Below are positions 35,320 through 49,914 of a stretch of 64,000 nt of DNA, one piece after another (positions within the stretch are counted from its first letter, which is position 1; every line of letters starts with the position of its first letter). The position numbers were made by a program, and so were the translations under genes. The notes below the pieces were generated by a model. That model saw only the letters and a list, made by a program, of their open reading frames with translations, was not told the origin of the DNA and ran no database searches. Source of the DNA: Membranipora membranacea (lineage: Eukaryota; Bryozoa; Gymnolaemata; Cheilostomatida; Membraniporidae); NCBI GenBank assembly GCA_914767715.1, contig OU612072.1, positions 11,222,001 to 11,286,000 of the forward strand, given 5' to 3'.

Positions 35320-36454
35320 AACCAGCAGTTTTGTTTCGTTAATAGAGAAAAGTCAACTCAAACTCCTATGAATTATTTGACATGGTTGGTGCGTTCACAT
35401 GCACTACAAGATGAACTTCAAGAATAGTGTGATCCTATGCCACAATCATGGAACATCGTAACTCAATAAACGTTGTTAACTGTAACAAGTCTCCATGAAA
35501 AAACCCACTGCAGCCTAATCCATCAAACGCCTCACATGACAAACATAAATCATGGTTATCACAATTCTTGTTCAGATAAGGCATTTAAATATTTAGATAT
35601 ATTTACAGCAATTTGGTATCTAATCTTCGTGTGAGTGTGAGTGTGTGAACCCTGATTAACTGTTTATAATAGACTAAGCCTCTGATGACAAATGCCTTCA
35701 GTGCAGAACAAGAGAAATGAAACTTCCTATTATTGACTGATCACGAATATTTTGAATGTCCAATCTGACATATTTTTGATGACTGGTGAGAAAAAAATAT
35801 TTCCCATGGCAAGTTGCCACAACATTTTGGTGATATTGGTTGTGGGACTTGTCTGTTATTCCAGAGACAGTTTATATACACTGGGTTTTACCTTCTCAAG
35901 TCACAACTCTCATCTCACAATCTGCAGCTTAAAAATTTCCTACTTGTACCGTCAGCAAACAAGAAATATGGAATGCAACTAAGCCACTCAATCCTCATGG
36001 ATAAATATTTATTTTTGTGTCAGAGTTGTAGAGGTAATGTGGTATTTGAGTTGCATTACTGACAGTTTGCTCCATCAAATATTTCTGTATTGTATTTTAA
36101 TTTCTTTGTCTTCTCTATTTTACTAAATACTGCCAAGGTACGCGTCTCAGTAAAACTATTACGCTTGTGAATACAATTTTGTACAGTACATTTGAAGATA
36201 AGTTATAAATATTTATATTTGTGCAATAAATAAACATTCTCTGATAATAATATCACAATAACAGTACATGATGACTCATAAATAATGAATAATATACAGC
36301 TTTATTGCAGCACTAACTTTCTTAGAGGGTATAATGAAAGCGCCTTAGTCAATTAAATATATATTTACATCAGCTAAGATCATGCAATGAGAGCGAATGC
36401 CATTGCTACCTTGCTAGTATTGTTTGCCTGTGAAAAAAATCTTGCGTTGTTCAT
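35320..36454. other. Intergenic, unit 2 counterpart of 14599-15686
   Basis: Nothing beyond the shared sequence and the minus-strand AATAAA at 36301-36306, about 150 nt beyond the type A-2 stop. Confidence 0.6.
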
Positions 36455-38385
36455 CTAATCATGGGTCGTCTTTGATAGAGCTCCATTTTCGATCACACAA
36501 TCTTTGTCATCTTCCACCTGATCAGTTGTATATGCTACGTTCGCTGAGACGGCACCAAAACCATTTTCTGTGCAATTATCGTCTGATGCCTGGCTGAGCA
36601 TTACCTTGGTTGACCCTTTGCATGCGAAATTGCAAAAAAAAAGGAAAGTTACTGTTGTGTACAAAATAGCTGGCATGGCATATTATAGCTTGCAGATAAA
36701 ACAAATTTTAATGCTTGAAGTCCAATGAATTAGCTATGAATTACAATTACCTTAATAGGGATAAAATTAGTGCAATCAAGGTTAAAGGAAATTTCCCTAA
36801 AGGTGTCTTAAACATACTACACTTGACCGTGATACTGTGTATTGCGGGAATGACCCGAGGTAAGGTGATGTTGCCAACATTCCACCCTATATTTAGACAG
36901 TTATCCTGTCTGCGTGGGCAATTTTATTAATAGATGAATATTATACGTAAGCCTATATATAACACATTCCTACCATAACCCCTGTCATAACATGTCTATC
37001 ATTATCAATATATGCTGAGATAATCTATAACATATAACAGTTGCTATATTTTTATCAGGCATTTAATCTTGAATTCCAGAAAAGGGAGTGCGCACTAATA
37101 TGAGTGTGTGAAAAGATAGCGGGCATTACAAAGTTAATCTTTTAGATAGCATAAATAAGAGATTATACTCAGTTAAATAATAACAGGTACAGTTTAATGT
37201 TATACAGTAGATGTAAACAGCACACAGTAAAGCTAGACGTTTAACCGCTGAGGATAAGTTCTCCGTTAATTAAGATAAAACAGCTGCTATATTTAGATTG
37301 GGCGCGTCTATTTAATTTCAGAGAATAGATGTGTCCGATAGTGCAACTATGTGAGGGGATATCAATGCTGACCTTTAGATTAAGATAGAACAGGTAATGG
37401 TTACAAACAATTCAATAATAACAGGCACAGTTTTCAGGAATGAAGTGGACAAATATGAACAGTATGATGTACTCCGAAAATGATTGCGACAACCTTTCAA
37501 TTTTATAGCTATAGGCTTTTAAACGATTAAGATAGACTATGCATTCCGGCAACCAATATCAGACTTTTAATGTTTTGGTAATATTAAATCATGCATCTAT
37601 CAAAGATATCTTGCATATTGAGCTAACAATAGTATACAGATAAGATTATATTATGCATATCATGAAGTCACGCACCTTTGTCCTCCTGCGAGCTTTGAAC
37701 GCTACAGTAGCTTCTTCGCCCATACATCACCAAACAAATTACAGTGAGTGTTGCAACAGCTGCAGTTAGGATACCTGCAACTATAGCAGTGGTTGTTACA
37801 TGCTGCTGCCTAGGAGGATAATTGGCTTTGGTTGTAGACTGTAACTTCAATGTTATCCTTGCTCTATGGGTTGGCTGTTGTGTGCTGTAAGCTGCTGTCA
37901 TATGGCAAGATGTGACCAAGTAGTCTAAAATTTAAGAAAATTTATTTTATCAAGGAGAGACCTCCATAAAAAAAGTTGTTTGTTGAATTGCCATTATTGA
38001 AAACTTATTGTAGCTTTTTTTTCTTGTTTGGCACACTTGTTATTAGATGATTCGCCAAATGCTACTGAAGAAATCTAAGAACATGATTTATATTGACTTG
38101 ATAATCGCACTCACCATTGCAGTACACCTTGCACTTTTCCTCATCAATGGACTGGATTAGCACATTGTTACACAAGGCAGCACATGGCCTGTATTGTGAA
38201 AAGTTCTCCAGAAAATAGCATCCTGTAGTATTGAAGTATTGTCCCTGGCAGTCACCATACTTCAACATGCTGTATTCACCAGCACATAGCCACTTGTATG
38301 AAATTTTAGCTGAAGCTGTCGGTAACGCAATAATAGGAGCAAGTAACCCTGTTGCTGCAACAAATACCACAATTTGCCAAATCAT
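36455..38385 (-). CDS. Type A receptor, unit 2, 226 aa
   Basis: Exons 38115-38385, 37676-37924 and 36455-36615 (271, 249 and 161 nt), with strong donors GTGAGT and GTGCGT, phase 1. It has the same layout as unit 1: signal peptide, seven-Cys ectodomain with NTT site, stalk, transmembrane helix (about 136-158, AIVAGILTAAVATLTVICLV), acidic tail with NVAY. Compared with unit 1, most of the exon 1 differences change an amino acid (for example K4Q, D16A, D44G and AIR to LIQ between Cys 5 and 6), while the tail is nearly invariant. This is the best-formed type A copy. Function is unknown; a surface recognition receptor is inferred from architecture and context. Confidence 0.87.
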
Positions 38386-40530
38386 GCTGCAAGCATTTAA
38401 TCAACTACAACATGTGAGAGCTGAGCTCCGAATAAAGTTAGAGACCCATGTCGAACAGAAAACTGGATGTTTTCCTGTCTATCGAAATTTATATTAGTTT
38501 ATTATCTTGTTACCTCACTGATAGTGACTCATAGGAATCCTTGTAATTTCCAATCATTGCTAATGTTAAATACTCTGAACCGTCATTAGGTTACATTGCG
38601 AAACATATTTAATTTGTTAGGTATCTGTGAGCCTTTTCATCATTTGAATATATGTTTGATTTTTGGTGATTAGATCAACTTTTCAATTAATAAAACCCAT
38701 CTCAATTTACATACCCTCGCCTACTTGGTTGTGCTTTGCCAGCATTCAGCACAACCGCATTTTGTATCGACTGTCAGGAGCTAAGAGCCTTCAGTGATCA
38801 TTGATGGCTAGCCGTTATCATTGATATGCAAGACCTTGACATGCAAGTAACGGATTGTCTATATTGGTAGCTGTTTCTGATCAAATTAACAGCTGGTCAT
38901 TTTGATGCAAGTCACAATGATCTGTCAAGTCATGCTTCTCAGCTAGCAGCTCATTATATGATTCTATACACTTAATGGTGTTTTATTACATTTTCAAATT
39001 AACCCTGGTTTGCGGAGCTTATTATTGCATCCCCGCCTTCTGCAATATATGATGACCTGAACTCCAGAGCGATAGACATTATGAATGGTGGGAGAATTGA
39101 AATAATATCATACTACACAACTAATACCGAACACTTTCAGACCCTGTACAGCACAAGCATTATCAAACCCAGTACAGCACAATACTGCTACCATTGTCTT
39201 AGTAAAAGAAGAAAGAGAATACAACTACAAGTTACCACCAACTTCAGTAATACTTGCACCAGCTGCACCAGCTGCACCTGCCTGCGCAACACTTATAACA
39301 TCAAAGTGAAACTACCTGCTTGCACAACAATAATATCATCATCAAAGTGAAACTGCCTGCCAAAGCTGCATCATGTACTATACACCAGTGAGCACACCAA
39401 TAAGTATATGCAGCAGCCACAGCTTCAGGCAGTAGCATCAGGACCGTCGTCCTATACGGTAGCAGTTAGCTTTAAGACAGAGTAGTATTCAGATCGTTAT
39501 TCTGTGTAGACGTGTGTATATTGAGATTAGATTTTCAGAGACAAATTGTGTGAATTCATCGATCGTAAAATATAATATAACTGGTATTGTTGTGTAATTC
39601 TGGGTAATAGCAGCTATATCTGTGCTATCAGTGCTAATATCAGCACACTCATTTGATATTTTAAATAACAAGGATAAAAATAAGGATACTGATACAGAGA
39701 CGGTCAGGTCAGATTATTTAGAACACCTTTTAATATTTTTAAACTTATATAAATATTTTATACATGTATTTTGTCTCAGTTGAATTAAATGGTCAGGGTA
39801 ATTAAATAAATAATTCGATGCGAAAGAAATTAAGTTTATGACTGTCTGGTTGACGCGAATCAGTAATCACATCCACATGACTCTTCAGTAGTCACAATTG
39901 TGTAGTCAAGGGCTGTCTAAAACTTCACGCACTTGTGGACGGCCTTGTTGGCGCTTTCATGTACCAGAGTATCAGCAGATATCAAAAGCTGCAATACATA
40001 CAACGAGTGATGATTTAAATAGACTGTGTATTATAATAGCCTTAAATCTAAGTCCAAAATTGAGACGGTGTCTAGTGCATTAAATGCGGTGGGGTAGATA
40101 AACTCTATGCGTGTATCACATTTTGTCAGGATATTAATTGATATCGCCCATAAAGCCCATCAGAATTAATTGAGACGTGTGTCTATTGCATTAAATTCAT
40201 GTGGAGCAGATAAACAGTGCGTGTATTACATTTTGTCAAGAGATTAATTGATATCGCTCATAAAGCCCATCAGAATTTAGCGGATCAGTGTATCGTGTAT
40301 CAGTGTTTCATGTATCAGTGTATCTTTGAGACCCTTCTGTGGGTTATATAATGATTGCATAATTCAAGCAAGGCTTTCAGTGCTAAAACCAAATAGAACC
40401 TAAAACTAAAGATAAAAGCCAGCTCGCTCATCAAAGAGTAGCCTCGGAGCAAGCTAACTACACCTTGTTGTGTACAGGGCCCAGTCCGTTTCTCACATAT
40501 CTGAAGAACAGTACCACTACATAAAGCTAT

Positions 40531-41145
40531 TACAGAGAACTCCATTGGTCATGAATCATGCTACATCATCTTAGTTTTTCATGCTCCAGCTGCCAACATC
40601 TTATCTTTGTTACTAAAGTGAACTAGCGTGTATGGTATGAGAGTTTAAATTACCTGTGCAGCAGAAACTGCCATTTACCATAGTCTTTCTTGTAACTGCA
40701 ATCTACACAAGGGTTACTTTCCAATACTCTGCTGACAGTAGTGTCTAATATCTCTCGCATATTGAGAGAGATATACCCATTGCAATGCCTAAAATTTAAC
40801 ATCCAGAATCAATTGTATCTCACATATTGATGTTCATATTTCGTTCTTACATATTTTGACAAGCTTAGCTGGATAGCAGTGGGGTCAGATAACTCCCTTT
40901 ATCTTTACTTTCCTCATTCCTAGATGAAGTTTTATCCATCTGCCTGCATTCGGCCATTGACCAGTGGAGGAGGGCAACTCCGAATGCAGGCAAGTAGATC
41001 AATCTTAATCTGCATTACCCCAATATAGTATGACTACGGATTTCATAAATTTCTCATAAATCTTTTTCGCTGATATTTCTTGGACGGATCAATTACACTT
41101 GAGTAAGCTAATCATGATAGATAAGAAAGAAACTCAGTATAATTA
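40531..41145. other. 615-bp segment present in unit 2, absent in unit 1
   Basis: Unit 1 reads straight through (19698-19722) where unit 2 carries this segment. AAAGC flanks both junctions, so either it was inserted here or unit 1 lost it by recombination between the short repeats. Inside is a perfect 13-bp stem, TGCCTGCATTCGG (about 40941-40953) and its complement (about 40980-40992). No terminal inverted repeats or coding frame. Confidence 0.6.
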
Positions 41146-42379
41146 AAGCATAATTTGAATGTTTCCGCTAAAAATTTGCTCTCATTGTAGGTAAAATAAG
41201 TATAGATAAAATATTTAGCACCTAGTAGAATGTAAAGTTTTATCCAAGATAAAATAAGTGTTTTCAACTAAGTCTACTTCCGGTTACAAAGTATTGATTG
41301 TCCTCACCAAACAGTGCTGGATCTAATAATATAAAAATACAACAATAGTTGATGTGGATTTCTTGGGCCTGAAAGATGGCTTTTGTAAGAGCCGATGTCT
41401 AAGCAGGATCCTCTAGAGTCTAGATATCAGCAGCTGCCAGTTGCTATAATGTTACTGTAGATTATCAAAAGTGCTAGCTTCTGAGGTGTTTTCCAGTTCT
41501 TGTATCTGCAGGTCAGTTCAGAAAGATCAATGTGTGTTATGGTCAGGTAGGTTACATGACAAGTGAGAATTCATTTATACAAAGTTTGCAGCTTGGGTTG
41601 GTTGACAAAATTGTACTCTAGAACAGGCTCGACTCTGTGAACAGTGCATGACTCCGGTCGGGAAGATTTTCGTATAACACAAAAACCTACTAAGCAAGGT
41701 TATCTGCCCCTGATTTTAATCATGACGTCATAATTTCAAAGATAATATAGCTATTGTAGGTTCCCTGCTGTAATAGTAAAATAGTCATCCCATTTGTTTA
41801 TGGAGATGGATAAATAACTCAATCTGTTAGCAAGCTTGCTTTTCCTTGCCAGATGATTGGTGCTGCAGGAGTCAAGGGTTCCAGAACCACTGGGGAGCTT
41901 TCAAGGTTGATAATTGATTATCCCAGCCCCAAGCATCCTTGTCTGTGTACTCACCTTCTGGCTGACTCATGAGAAGAGTTGTGAATAATGCACAGATATA
42001 TAGACAAGCTGGAAATATAGCCAAAACAGGTCCATGTAAAAGGGCCATGTAAGGTGCAATAACCCTAACATGTACGCTATGTTAGCAGATTGCCAACGGT
42101 ATTACAGATTAAGTTAGTGGGATAAGGTGCATAAATCTGAGTAGTTAATAGCATGTCTGCTAATAAGCTTAAAGTTGCCTGACAGGCACCTTTTAGCCAA
42201 TCAATTTAAATGTTTAACGCAAATTTGAAGAAAAAATTCTATGGTGCTTTTGGAGTATCCTCTATTTTTTATTACTGGGCCTTGGTAGCGACTTTGCACC
42301 GATGAGCTGATGGAAAGCAAACCTCCCTGCACTGGATTGAGTTAGAGTACAGGCATGAGAGTGATGAGGCGGACATTAT

Positions 42380-42670
42380 TGCACTGAAACGATGAAGAGT
42401 TGGCAGCCTCCCTCACTGCGCAACAGCGTAAACACACCGATTATGTAAAAACACCGAAACTGACAATACGCAATGACGGCTTGATAAGATTGATTGAGAT
42501 GATCATCAACACACAGGGGTGGCTTCATGTTGCTAGGGTTGGCCATGAGGGGGTTGTACTAGAGAAGGCCTCAAAACAGCGCCTGACTCATGGTTTCTAG
42601 TTGAAGACCTGTGTGTTGTGCAGTGGTATGCGCACCACTGTGTGTTGTATCTCCAAATCAAGTGTGTAGA
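42380..42670. repeat. Dispersed repeat, unit 2 copy
   Basis: Near-identical to 20950-21240 and related to the stretch inside the 8.3-kb transposon. Confidence 0.6.
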
Positions 42671-44800
42671 CTTCATTATTAGTTTACCATATGTCTTTAA
42701 CTCAATTTAAGTTCCATAAATCTGGTAAAGATTGATTATTTAGATGTTGATAATGACAATAATGAGGAAAAGATAATCCATATTAGTTATTTCCCCATAC
42801 ATCGCTGGCTGCACCACTCAGATGAGATAACTCTCAGTGAGTATGACTCTGTGCTGCCTCAAAATGATAGAAATCTTAAGATCCGTAGCGAAGCATTGGG
42901 GCTCAAGCGAGAAATATGTATGTATGTACGCTGAGAGAATTCATGGTGCATATCCAAGTGTAAGTTTGTGTAGATGTCCCTAGTTAAATAATGTTACATT
43001 TGCAAACAGCAAATGGTGGCCTGTCATACTGAAGCTGGTATAGTTCGCATCACAAACTACTTATTGTTTATTCATTTATTGTTGCGCTCAACAGTTATTG
43101 ATTTTTGTTTGGTAAATATTAATTTAGGTTGAGATATTACCAGATGATAAGAGGTTTCCCTTCAATACTCTGTAAGTATTAGGAAAGGAAAACTGTGGTT
43201 GGACAGGCTTATAATAACTTTGACTAATATCACAGATCACAAAGCTATTGCGGCGATGCGGTCACTGTTTTGTGAAATATGGTCTATCTCAATCTCATAG
43301 GGTTGGGTTTGAGCTAAGAACTCGTTACAATGTCATCAATAAGTTTTATGAAAGCTAGGGTACGATTGATGTTCGCTGCGTAGCAAATTAAATAATCAAA
43401 TGTTCATTTTTTGTAAAATTATTTCTATTGGGAAGTTGCTCACATTGACTCAGAAGTTGCAGGTGTTTATGGTTTTATCTACCGCTATAATTGAATAAAA
43501 CCAACACAAGATCTTTTGGATGAATATAAATAGAGCAAAAACTAGATTGATGGCCCTGATGATAACTACTGCATCATTTTTACCAAGATTGACAGCAGGT
43601 GAAGAAGGGTGAGTGTCACTTAGTTTTAGCCGGATCACATAAGAAAGGTAGTTTAAGTGCCGAGGCTATACTCACAATGAATTTGTGGTGCCAATCGACA
43701 TATTTATTAGTTTCATGCCACAACCCTGTTATGTAACAACGTCATAGAACTTTGACCAGCATAGAGACCAACTTCGAATACTGACATGATATATTACTAT
43801 ACTGTTGCCTTTCGTCGAAGTGTGTCAAAAGTTACTCTTAACATGCAAATATTCTGCTGTTTATGGCGTTTAATTCTATTAGTTTTCCACGATGGTCAGA
43901 AACTATTGTTATCACAAATATCCACTTACATTTGCCCTATTTGCGCCATTGACAATCGTTAAGCCAAGTGATTAGTGTTGTGAAAAAATCTGCAACTCCG
44001 AAATCGATTTGGTCCAAGTACAACAAACATCATATCGGTCATGTCAGAGAAATGGTAACAGGTACATACAGCTAGCTGAACACAAATGTGAAAAATTCAC
44101 TCAAATTGAGATCATTATAGGACCGACTCACTAGCATTAAGATTGGATTGAGTTCAGTTATCTAACCTAATGTTCTGAAATGACTGCAGATGGTTGAGCG
44201 ATGATACTCAATTCACACTGACATACATTGGGAGTAATCGTTGGAGTTTAAAATTTGTGAGTAGACAATTACTAAAAAATGCAACACATCAGCTTCAATC
44301 ACATGTCAATATAATGTGTGATTTTAGGTCTTGCCACATGCTGTTACTTGATGTCATACAAAATAAGGTCTATTTTGCAATAGAAGACAAAATGTTTTAT
44401 TCGAACAGGTCATACTAACAGCTTCTACTTTCATGATACAGAACTGACGCTCATAATAAGGATATCCACTGTTATCACTACAACCGTTCACTCTAGAAAG
44501 TGAGTCACATAAATTTATATGCTTTGTTCACCATCATAGCTATTACTTGTTGTAATCTTATCACTTGACCTTGTCCTATTTGGCGACCTCACGTTATGTA
44601 CATTCTTATGTCAACAGTACATAGTACCAAACTGTAGAATGTTTAATTCAGCCTTATCTGAAGTTGAAACTCGTAACATAAACTAGGTTATAACTTGTAC
44701 TTATAACTGGTGAGCTCACTCACTCATGGCACTCAGATAAGACTGGAGCTGTAGAACTAAGTATTATTTACCGACAGAGTTTTTTTGTAGGTTGAGAACT

Positions 44801-47800
44801 ATGGAGCTAAAAATTGTTCTTCTAGCTGTAAGTAAGATAATCATGCTTTCCATTTCGCTGCCCGTTCGCAACAAAGTTCTATTTGGCAAAACTACAGGGT
44901 TTCTCATGCTCCAGATTTCAAATTCTTCTAACTGGCCGAGTTACTCACTATATTCAATCCTTTTTGTGCACATAATATGAGTCTTGTCTGCCACCAGCCA
45001 GTATTGCTATATACTTATTCCAACAAAGGCTTTTTCTTCTACAGATTCTACTGACAGTGACTATAAAGAGTAGTTGGTGTATGAATCAGGATGCACAGGA
45101 TATAGTTAATCGGTGAGCCACTGTGTTTTTATTTGCTTTCTACAGTGTAGTGAATGCTCCGTATATTGTTTATAATATGACCATCTCTTGATGAGATGAA
45201 ATTAAGATTGGTTAGAACAAGATTATTTTGAGAATACCCTATTGAAGAAGCGATTTGTTGTAGTCAACTCTGTTGAGTGGATATATCGTAGCTAGGTAGC
45301 TAAGTTTAATTTGTTGCGCAATCCAACCTGATAGTGTACGTCTTATGACAACTCAAAATCATTACCTATTTATTGTATCGTGAACATAATTACTCATTTT
45401 CAAGATTGTGCAAAATGCACAATTTCAACAATAGAAAACCGTCACAATTTTCCATTAGTATAAATATTGTGGTGAAAGTTAAATTCTGATATTTAAATAA
45501 TAATGTTATAAAAAGCTGGGATAGTAAATTAATCAGCAAAAATATATGCAGAGAATTATGGTCACTTCTTTCAATAATGACTTAGACCAATGAGATTCGT
45601 GAAAAAAACTAACATTTTGCATAATATTATTATTTACAGATTAGAGAGGTCTAGGGCTAAAGACTTCACAACCACCTCTCATGATGTTTATCACATTGAG
45701 ATGGATCTGTACCACCCAGGACACATCATCTTCACAGATTACTGCTCACTTAAGACAAGCAACAGTAAATCTTCAACCATAATAGCAGGGAGTACTAATG
45801 AGAACAGTTACAGAGAGGGAAGAGGGTCCGAAGCCCGTTTCAACCTTATAGCTGGATTCACACAAATCTCAGCAATGCGTGTAGTTGTAGCAGACCATAA
45901 CAATAACTGCCTGAGAGTAGTCGATCGCTTTACAGGGATAATTTCTGTGTTGGCTGGAAAGTGCCAGTACGCAAATTACATTGACGGTCACCCTGGTCAG
46001 TTCAACGGTCCCCATTCTGTAATAAGAGACATTCATGATGAGAGTAAACTAATCATCACCGACTTCTATAACAGAGCTGTAAGGATAGTAGACATATGGA
46101 CCCGAGCAATGAGCACTTTTGTGAAGTCTGACATCCTCATGTCTATTACGTTCCTGACACAGGGTGAGAACGGTGACATGTATGTGATAGCAGCGACTAA
46201 TGCTCTCTACCGTATCACATACCGAGGAAAGTACATCAAACTCATCTCAGGCTCTCCAGGGCATTCAGGCTACAGAGACAGCTCTCTCTTAAAATCTTTA
46301 TTCTCTTTCCCACGTGACCTCGCATACATCGGGCCAAAAACTCTGCTCGTAGCTGACCATAACAATAATAAAATTCGGTTAGTTGACACGGACAGAAACA
46401 GAGTATCTACACTGAATATCTGCTCAGGATGTCTGAAAATACCTCACTCGCTACTGATCACTAATACTTCTCTGTATGTCGGACAATACAAACAAATCCA
46501 GCAGTTTATATGTGAGTTTACAGAATACGCATCAAGATTATAAATATCACATGAGGCTGTTTTACTCTGTGTGTTAGTTTGATTTTTTAGCCAGTTGCAT
46601 GGTCAAGCATAAGAACACTTAGCCTTCATTTAACTGATATATATATATATATATCATGTATATGTGTATATCATGTGTATAACATGTGTATACCATGCGT
46701 ATACCATGTGTATAAAGTGTGTATACCATAGATATTGGAGGATAATCAAAGTTTAAAAATGAGTAATTTTATGCAGGATAAGTTTAATATATCACAAAAT
46801 TTCCAGCATTTATTGTTTAGATCCCGAAGTGACCACCACACCTTCAACCACAACAACCTCTACACCAACCACTTCCAAATCATCAACAACCACACCAACC
46901 GCTTCCAAACCGACAACTACCGAACCAACACCTGTCACACGGACAACTACATCATCAGCAACAACCTCACCAACAAGTTTCACCAGTTGTCAGGACAGAC
47001 ATATGGCATACCATGTGAAATCTGAAGATGGGAGAGCACTAGTAGAGATACTTCCTGGAGTGAAAACTAGATTTGGGGTTGGTAACCATGTGATTCACGT
47101 AGGCAGCTGTATGCTCAATGTTCGAGTTATCAATGATGGTGAGTAAAACTTTAAATCTCACGTGTGAACTTGAAATATAAAAATAACGACCAGGTCATGA
47201 CCAACTCAAATCATATGCTTCCCTCAGTGCTATCTTATCCATCAGTGTTGCAACATCAATATATGAACATATATTAAACCCTAGCTACTTCACATACAAC
47301 CAAATCTAAATATCTGTCACCTTACCTAATCACACTGCTGTTGATTTGTGATTCATCTGCCATCAAACTCAACTGCAATTGTTGTCAATATCTCATTTTT
47401 TGGCAACACCTACAGAGACAGTTTTATTTCTCAGAGATTGAGACCAAATATAAACATACAAATATAAACATACATACATACAACGATTGTAATTGAATTG
47501 AACAATGCTAATTACGACAAATCATCAATAGACTACAGTCAAGTCACTGTAGTGTAGAACAAAACTGCTCTGACCAATCAAGGAGATTGAACATCAACAG
47601 AATAGTGCGTACAATGTGTAATTCTTCATTTATCTTAATTACTATTCTTTTATCTCTGCTTCCTACAGGGTCATCATCCAGCAAACCTGATGTCTGTGTA
47701 GATACAACTCTGAGATATTATGTTACATCGAAGAAGGAAAGGGTTAATGTCCAAATCTCATCTGATTATTCTATAGAACTCCCAGTTGGTAAATTCAGAT

Positions 47801-49914
47801 ATAAAGTATCTACCTGTGTGGTCTCTGTGGAGGTTATCTACAATGGTGAGCGATATGTCAATGTCATGTGCATTCATGTTTTTTTCTGCTGAAATGGATA
47901 CTAGGTATAGAAAAGAGGGAGGTAGACAGAGTACAGTTCTCTGCTCTATTAAGAAGTTCAAAGATACTGACTAAGGTGCTGGATATCCCAGGTTAGGGGT
48001 TCTAACCTGATACCTACCACAGACCAGCCAGAGCACCAAAATTGTTCTGTGTGTACATTACAATAGATATTCACCATTTAGCAGTAATAATTTTGCTCCT
48101 CAGCGGCTCAAAGGTTAAAAATTAAACTGCACTTATGATATAAGGTTTAGTGAGGGCCTGTGTAAATGGTGTAATGCGTGCATTGTGATATTTTACAGGT
48201 GCAACCTCTAACACAGAACTGTGTCCAGATGTAATCAGAGAAGTTGTCTCCCCATCCACTGGGTTATCAGCCCTATACCTCTCAATAGATGGGAATACTC
48301 ATACACTTCAACTTCCTGTCGGAGTATACGGTTATCAAATCCATGGAGATAATACAAATTGTTCACTGAGCGTTGAAATTAAAGGTACAAAGAATGAATT
48401 TTTACTCATGGAGTGATAAAAGTTAAATCAGTTGTTTATTAGCAATGTTTTTCTTCGTCATATATACAAACCCAGTAAATGGTGTGGTTGTGCAAATTCA
48501 GTGGAAGATATTGCTATTAAGTCCCTTCATTTTGTTGATAAGTCATGTCCTCAATTTCCAAATTCAGATTATCTGCTGGTGAGACATATAGATATGGTGG
48601 CCAAATACGATATCAGGTGTTCCTTGCTCAGTGATAATGTTGCCCTATCTACTCTGAAGGTCCTAGCCAATGGTAATGTCAATCAGATAAAAGAAATATG
48701 TCAGCAAGGTGAGTGGTTTATAATATTCGTGTCTGCATATCCATCTAAGAGGGTGATTTTAATCTACAACTGAATTTCATAATACGACCGACCGGTGACA
48801 CTTGGTCTATAAATGATCCATCAAACAACCAACCTTGTTTGATAAAGGTATGATCAACTTGTGGTTAGCATTTTGTGGTTCAGTGGCAGTGAGCCTAGTG
48901 AGTGTCCAGAGCTTACTTTGCCCTGTTCCAGCAGTAAAGTGAGTCTGAGGTTAAGTAAAATATGTTTTAACAATTATTACAGACTGCAGCCCACAGTCTG
49001 GTTCTCAGGCTAAGCTGAGTTGTGAGAATGATACATTAACAGTAGTCTGGTCAACTGATGCTATCTTCAATGGTACAGTTACAGAGATACCGCCTGACCT
49101 AAAACAAAGACTAACAGACAGACTTATTGAGGAGAGTAAATATCCCACACTGAGTCTTGCAGTCATCACAAGGATTCCTCCGTAAGGCATCTTAGTTCTA
49201 TTGTACTGTAAATCTTCGCTGACATTATTTGTCCACGCAAACAGATGTATTTAGGCCCCCCTATTCTGTTAGATGAGACTTATAAGCATCTCCGTCGATA
49301 ACTTGTTTATAAGCTCTCACTTCCTTCTCACTCTGACCTTGTTGCACTGACCTTGTGTTGCGCCTGGATATTTATTAAGTCGAGTCAATAGCAGGCGAGT
49401 TGGTATAGATATTGGCCTTTAATATGGTTTGATTTGATATGCGCTTTTACCACATGCCTACCTGTCTTTGTCTATTATCTGAGAGCTGTTTTCAGTTTTA
49501 GGATAATGGGAACATTTTACAATGAAGTCATTCAGATCTTTGATCTACCAGTCATGTGATGGTTGTCCTCTCTTGTTTAAAGTATAAACCGCTGGATATT
49601 TGGCAATCATTGTTAGATTCTCCTCATATTTTCCTGTTTTAGAAAATACTATATCAAGAATAATCCATATCGATATAGTGAGCGGCCATTATATACAGGT
49701 TACCCTTGATAGCAATACTGCAATGTGCTATTACGACCAAGTTTTTTAATAAAGTCCATATTATTTTCTATCTATAAGGCTAGTATACCCAACAAAGACA
49801 AAGACTGGAGCCTATGCTGAACTTGTGATGACTTCCACATGTCTTCAAAATAAGAAGTATGACTTCAAAACAGATTCATGCGTAGCAATCAATAGTTGTA
49901 CTGCAACACCGTGA
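44801..49914 (+). CDS. NHL gene, unit 3: secreted NHL propeller plus tandem Cys-repeat protein, 729 aa
   Basis: Exons 44801-44827, 45045-45112, 45640-46511, 46821-47138, 47669-47845, 48199-48384, 48502-48708, 48983-49181, 49779-49914. Every exon has the same length as in unit 2, and the frame is open throughout. Exon 3 differs from unit 2 at about ten bases, eight of them in one short stretch around blade 2 (about 45848-45950), and most replace an amino acid (R/L, A/M, N/D, T/I, T/I, F/S; N/K later). Exons 8 and 9 also differ mainly by replacements (G/P, I/T, K/E, T/I). Introns are almost unchanged, apart from about 75 extra bp in intron 4 (47408-47484). It appears intact. Confidence 0.9.
46632..46730. 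repeat. TA-rich minisatellite in NHL intron 3, unit 3
   Basis: Counterpart of 25170-25262, with one TA fewer or more. Confidence 0.75.
47408..47484. other. ~75-bp insertion in NHL-3 intron 4
   Basis: Unit 2 reads GGCAACGATTG; unit 3 has about 75 bp between GGCAAC and AACGATTG, ending in ACATACATACATAC repeats. CAAC at both edges could be a short target duplication. Too short to classify. Confidence 0.6.

Larger units (their letters stand above)
38386..44800. other. Divergent interval between type A-2 and NHL-3
   Basis: Counterpart of 17620-23333 with three main differences: about 46 bp near 39883-39929 absent from unit 1, the 615-bp segment at 40531-41145, and about 90 bp at 42965-43060. 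It contains the tandem repeat pair (about 40060-40325), the dispersed repeat (42380-42670) and the two weak candidate exons (43450-43638 minus, 44194-44418 plus). Confidence 0.6.
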
